Origin: Devosia epidermidihirudinis
GTDB lineage: Bacteria; Pseudomonadota; Alphaproteobacteria; Rhizobiales; Devosiaceae
DNA: 64,000 bases
Direction: 5' to 3'
Assembly (NCBI RefSeq): GCF_000971295.1
Contig: NZ_LANJ01000016.1
Coordinates: forward strand, 186,001-250,000
A program made the position numbers and the translations under genes. Below the pieces are notes generated by a model, which searched no databases, had not been told where the DNA came from, and worked only from the letters and a program-made list of their open reading frames with translations. The stretch's first letter is position 1. Each line of letters opens with the position of its first letter. Below, piece by piece: positions 62,301 through 64,000 of the stretch.

Positions 62301-62393
62301 GACCTCATCCTGAGCTTGTCGAAGGACGAGGTCGGGGTATGCCGAACGCTCCACTTCAGCGACCTCGTGGTTCGACGGGCTCACCATGAGGTC
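62301..62393. repeat. composite inverted repeat, copy B
   Basis: Arms at 62301-62333 and 62361-62393, separated by 27 bases, match the arms of copy A at 40373-40459 almost base for base (left CTCATCCTGAGCTTGTCGAA; right ending GGCTCACCATGAGGTC). Here both arms start with GACCTC and end with GAGGTC. It sits between the convergent acetyltransferase and regA genes. Confidence 0.85.
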
Positions 62394-62411
62394 TTTGGGG
62401 GATTGCAAACG

Positions 62412-62432
62412 CTCTCGGGTCAGGCCCGAGAG
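62412..62432. repeat. REP-like hairpin before regA's end
   Basis: A perfect 8-bp stem (CTCTCGGG at 62412-62419 with CCCGAGAG at 62425-62432) around TCAGG (CCTGA on the other strand). It belongs to the CNYGW-loop family and lies 28 bases beyond the regA stop on the minus strand. Confidence 0.75.
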
Positions 62433-62459
62433 TGACGATCCGGTGGGTGCCCCCAAGTC

Positions 62460-63020
62460 TTACTTCGGCGCGCGCTTGGCCAAAATACGCTGCAGGGTGC
62501 GGCGGTGCATGTTCAGGCGGCGGGCTGTTTCCGAGACATTGCGGTCGCAGAGTTCGTAGACGCGCTGGATGTGTTCCCAACGCACGCGGTCGGCGGACAT
62601 CGGGTTTTCGGGCGGCTCGGGCTTTTCTTCGCCGGTGGCCAGCAGCGCGTTGATGACGTCATCGGCATCGGCGGGCTTGGACAGGTAATCCACGGCGCCA
62701 AGCTTCACCGCAGTGACGGCGGTGGCGATGTTGCCATAGCCGGTCAGCACCACGGCGCGCGCATCGGGGCGCTTGGTGTGGAGGGCAGAGACAACCTCAA
62801 GCCCATTGCCGTCTTCCAGTCGCAGGTCGACCACCGCATAGGCGGGCGGACGTTCGGCGACGGCGGCAAGGCCATCGGCGACCGAGCCGGCGATGCGAAC
62901 ATCGAAACCGCGGCGCGCCATGGCGCGCTCAAGTCGGGAGAGGAATGCCGCGTCGTCATCGACAAGCAGCAGGCTTGGGTCGTTGGCCAGAAGATCTTCG
63001 ATCGTGCTCATGGGTGTCAT
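62460..63020 (-). CDS. regA: redox response regulator of the RegA/PrrA/ActR family
   Basis: A 186-residue response regulator. The receiver domain has LLVDDDAAFLSRLERAMARR, the phospho-acceptor Asp in YAVVDLRLEDGNGLE, VLTGYGNIATAV and the conserved Lys in DYLSKPAD. A short Pro-rich linker (EEKPEPPENP) leads to a Fis-type helix-turn-helix (NVSETARRLNMHRRTLQRIL) nearly invariant in the family. With RegB it adjusts genes for respiration, nitrogen and carbon fixation to redox state. ATG 63020 has AAGG at good spacing; ATG 63011 is also possible. Confidence 0.94.
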   Translation of the reverse strand: MTPMSTIEDLLANDPSLLLVDDDAAFLSRLERAMARRGFDVRIAGSVADGLAAVAERPPAYAVVDLRLEDGNGLEVVSALHTKRPDARAVVLTGYGNIATAVTAVKLGAVDYLSKPADADDVINALLATGEEKPEPPENPMSADRVRWEHIQRVYELCDRNVSETARRLNMHRRTLQRILAKRAPK

Positions 63021-63072
63021 TTAGGGCCTTGACGCGAAAAGGTCAAAATTTGCGTGGGATACCCCCTCCTAG

Positions 63073-63212
63073 CCTCCCCCTGATAGGGGGCAGGACCCCC
63101 TTGTGGGTAGGCGACATATCCTCACAGGCAGCAGATTATTTCAGGCGATGAGATGCTGACGGGGGCCCGAGGTCACCGCGTCATTCCCGCTTGCGTGGGA
63201 ATGACGCGGTGA
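63073..63212. repeat. two palindromes between regA and regB
   Basis: CCCCCT-GAT-AGGGGG (63076-63090, with flanking CCT/AGG pairs) is a short GC hairpin. A much stronger one has a perfect 16-bp stem (63173-63188 with 63197-63212) that extends inward by two pairs to a TTGC loop. The stronger hairpin lies 18 bases beyond the regB stop on the minus strand. The 210-base gap has no gene. Confidence 0.8.
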
Positions 63213-63230
63213 TGGTGGTGGCAGCCGGCC

Positions 63231-64000
63231 CTACGCCGCCTCCACCGCGCTGCGCGGCCAGACGATGCGGACCTGGGCATTGCCATGGCTGTCGATATTC
63301 TCGAAGGCCAGCCGCGCGCCGCTGCGCTCGAGCAGGGTCTTGGCGATGAAGATGCCGAGCCCAAGGCCGCCCGGTTTGTGGGCGTCGGCGCCCTGCGGAT
63401 CACGGGGGCGGCTGGTGAGATAGGGCTCGCCCAGTCGCGCGATCAGTTCGGGCGCAAAGCCGGGGCCGTCATCGGTGATGGCCACCGACACGGATTCACG
63501 ATCCCAGCTGGCTTCGATCTTGACCGTCTGGCGCGCAAATTCGGTGGCATTCTCGATCAGGTTCCCAAGGCCATAGAGCAGGCCCACGCTGCGGTTGAAC
63601 ACCGGCGGCTCGCCTGCGGTTTTTTCGGAATAGAACAGGATGGCCTTGCCGCGGCCCTCATGCGGGCGAGCGACTTCGGCCAGAAGGTCAGTCAGTGGCA
63701 CGGCCGCAAACGGGTCGCCGCCCTCATTGCCCAGATTGCGCAGTTTGGCCAGGATCGCCCGGCAGCGCGCCGCCTGGGCGATGATCAACTCGACGTCGTC
63801 GGCCAGATCGCTGCCCGGCTCGGCTTCGGCCCGCATTTCCTTGGCGGCCAGGGCAATGGTGGAGAGCGGCGTGCCCAGCTCATGGGCGGCGGCAGCGGCC
63901 AGACCATCCAGCGCCGAAAGCTGCTCTTTGCGCGAGAGGGCCAGCTCGGTCGCGGCCAAGGCGTCGGCAATCTGGCGGGCGTCGTGCGCGACGCGCATCG
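63231..64000 (-). CDS. regB: redox sensor histidine kinase of the RegB/PrrB/ActS family (N-terminus beyond window)
   Basis: The C-terminal 256 or so residues of a histidine kinase whose membrane part lies past the window edge. The H-box is AAAAAHELGTPLSTIALAAK, characteristic of RegB. Exactly 40 residues after the His is a Cys (AQAARCRAILAKL), the position of the redox-switch Cys265 of Rhodobacter RegB relative to His225. The ATPase domain shows NLIENATEFA (N-box), ITDDGPGFAPELI and GGLGLGIFIAKTLLERSGA (G-box). It precedes regA on the same strand, with a large hairpin between. Confidence 0.93.
   Translation of the reverse strand, partial: MRVAHDARQIADALAATELALSRKEQLSALDGLAAAAAHELGTPLSTIALAAKEMRAEAEPGSDLADDVELIIAQAARCRAILAKLRNLGNEGGDPFAAVPLTDLLAEVARPHEGRGKAILFYSEKTAGEPPVFNRSVGLLYGLGNLIENATEFARQTVKIEASWDRESVSVAITDDGPGFAPELIARLGEPYLTSRPRDPQGADAHKPGGLGLGIFIAKTLLERSGARLAFENIDSHGNAQVRIVWPRSAVEAA

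Overview
The window is a dense, GC-rich stretch of alphaproteobacterial chromosome. It was read only by eye; no database search was run. Gene content and order point to the Hyphomicrobiales (Rhizobiales), and I infer a Devosia-like organism. Supporting signs are the block TIGR02300-aroA-cmk-rpsA-sppA-ihfB-lapA-trpFBA-accD-folC-trxA-addAB, the block rnd-lptC-lptA-lptB-rpoN-hpf-ptsN, a RegB/RegA (ActS/ActR) pair, a Hsp20-DUF1150 pair behind a ROSE-like leader, and CtrA-type and IRO-type operator motifs. Most of it is core housekeeping DNA. I see no transposase, integrase, phage gene or CRISPR array. Genes at both edges are cut (3-212 and 63231-64000).

Layout. 1-10.8 kb: NAD salvage (pncB), an orphan siderophore-type binding protein behind a possible iron box, an AlkX/YcaQ-like glycosylase, an ExoD plus membrane-hydrolase pair, a nitroreductase, and a divergent CadR-type regulator with a Zn/Cd/Pb P1B-ATPase. 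10.8-21.7 kb: tRNA-Ala(GGC), then the aroA to accD core block. 21.7-35.4 kb: a chemoreceptor with a full CtrA box, folC, a GH3 hexosaminidase, two tandem thioredoxins, addA-addB and a MurU-like nucleotidyltransferase. 35.4-41.2 kb: a pheT/pheS/rplT/rpmI block in which an ASCH-DEDDh exonuclease fusion sits between pheS and pheT. 41.3-45.3 kb: an MFS pump with its TetR regulator, a glycosyltransferase, and hsp20-DUF1150. 45.3-50.8 kb: ptsN, hpf, rpoN and LPS export genes. 50.8-57.9 kb: a ubiquinone hydroxylase, glnK-amtB with NtrC and sigma-54 sites, ftsK and lolA. 57.9-64 kb: uppP, a GST, queG with two coupled genes, and the redox two-component pair RegA/RegB.

How the genes work together. Nitrogen control is concentrated here (rpoN, ptsN, glnK-amtB with NtrC-type and -24/-12 sites). 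Envelope functions recur (lptABC, lolA, uppP, lapA, sppA, MurU-like and NagZ-like genes). Cell-cycle control is suggested by CtrA-type sites before the chemoreceptor and ftsK. The most unusual item is the ASCH-exonuclease fusion inside the phenylalanyl-tRNA synthetase operon. The second is a family of intergenic hairpins (8-9-bp stems, 5-nt loops reading CNYGW) at several gene borders, together with a composite repeat present twice.
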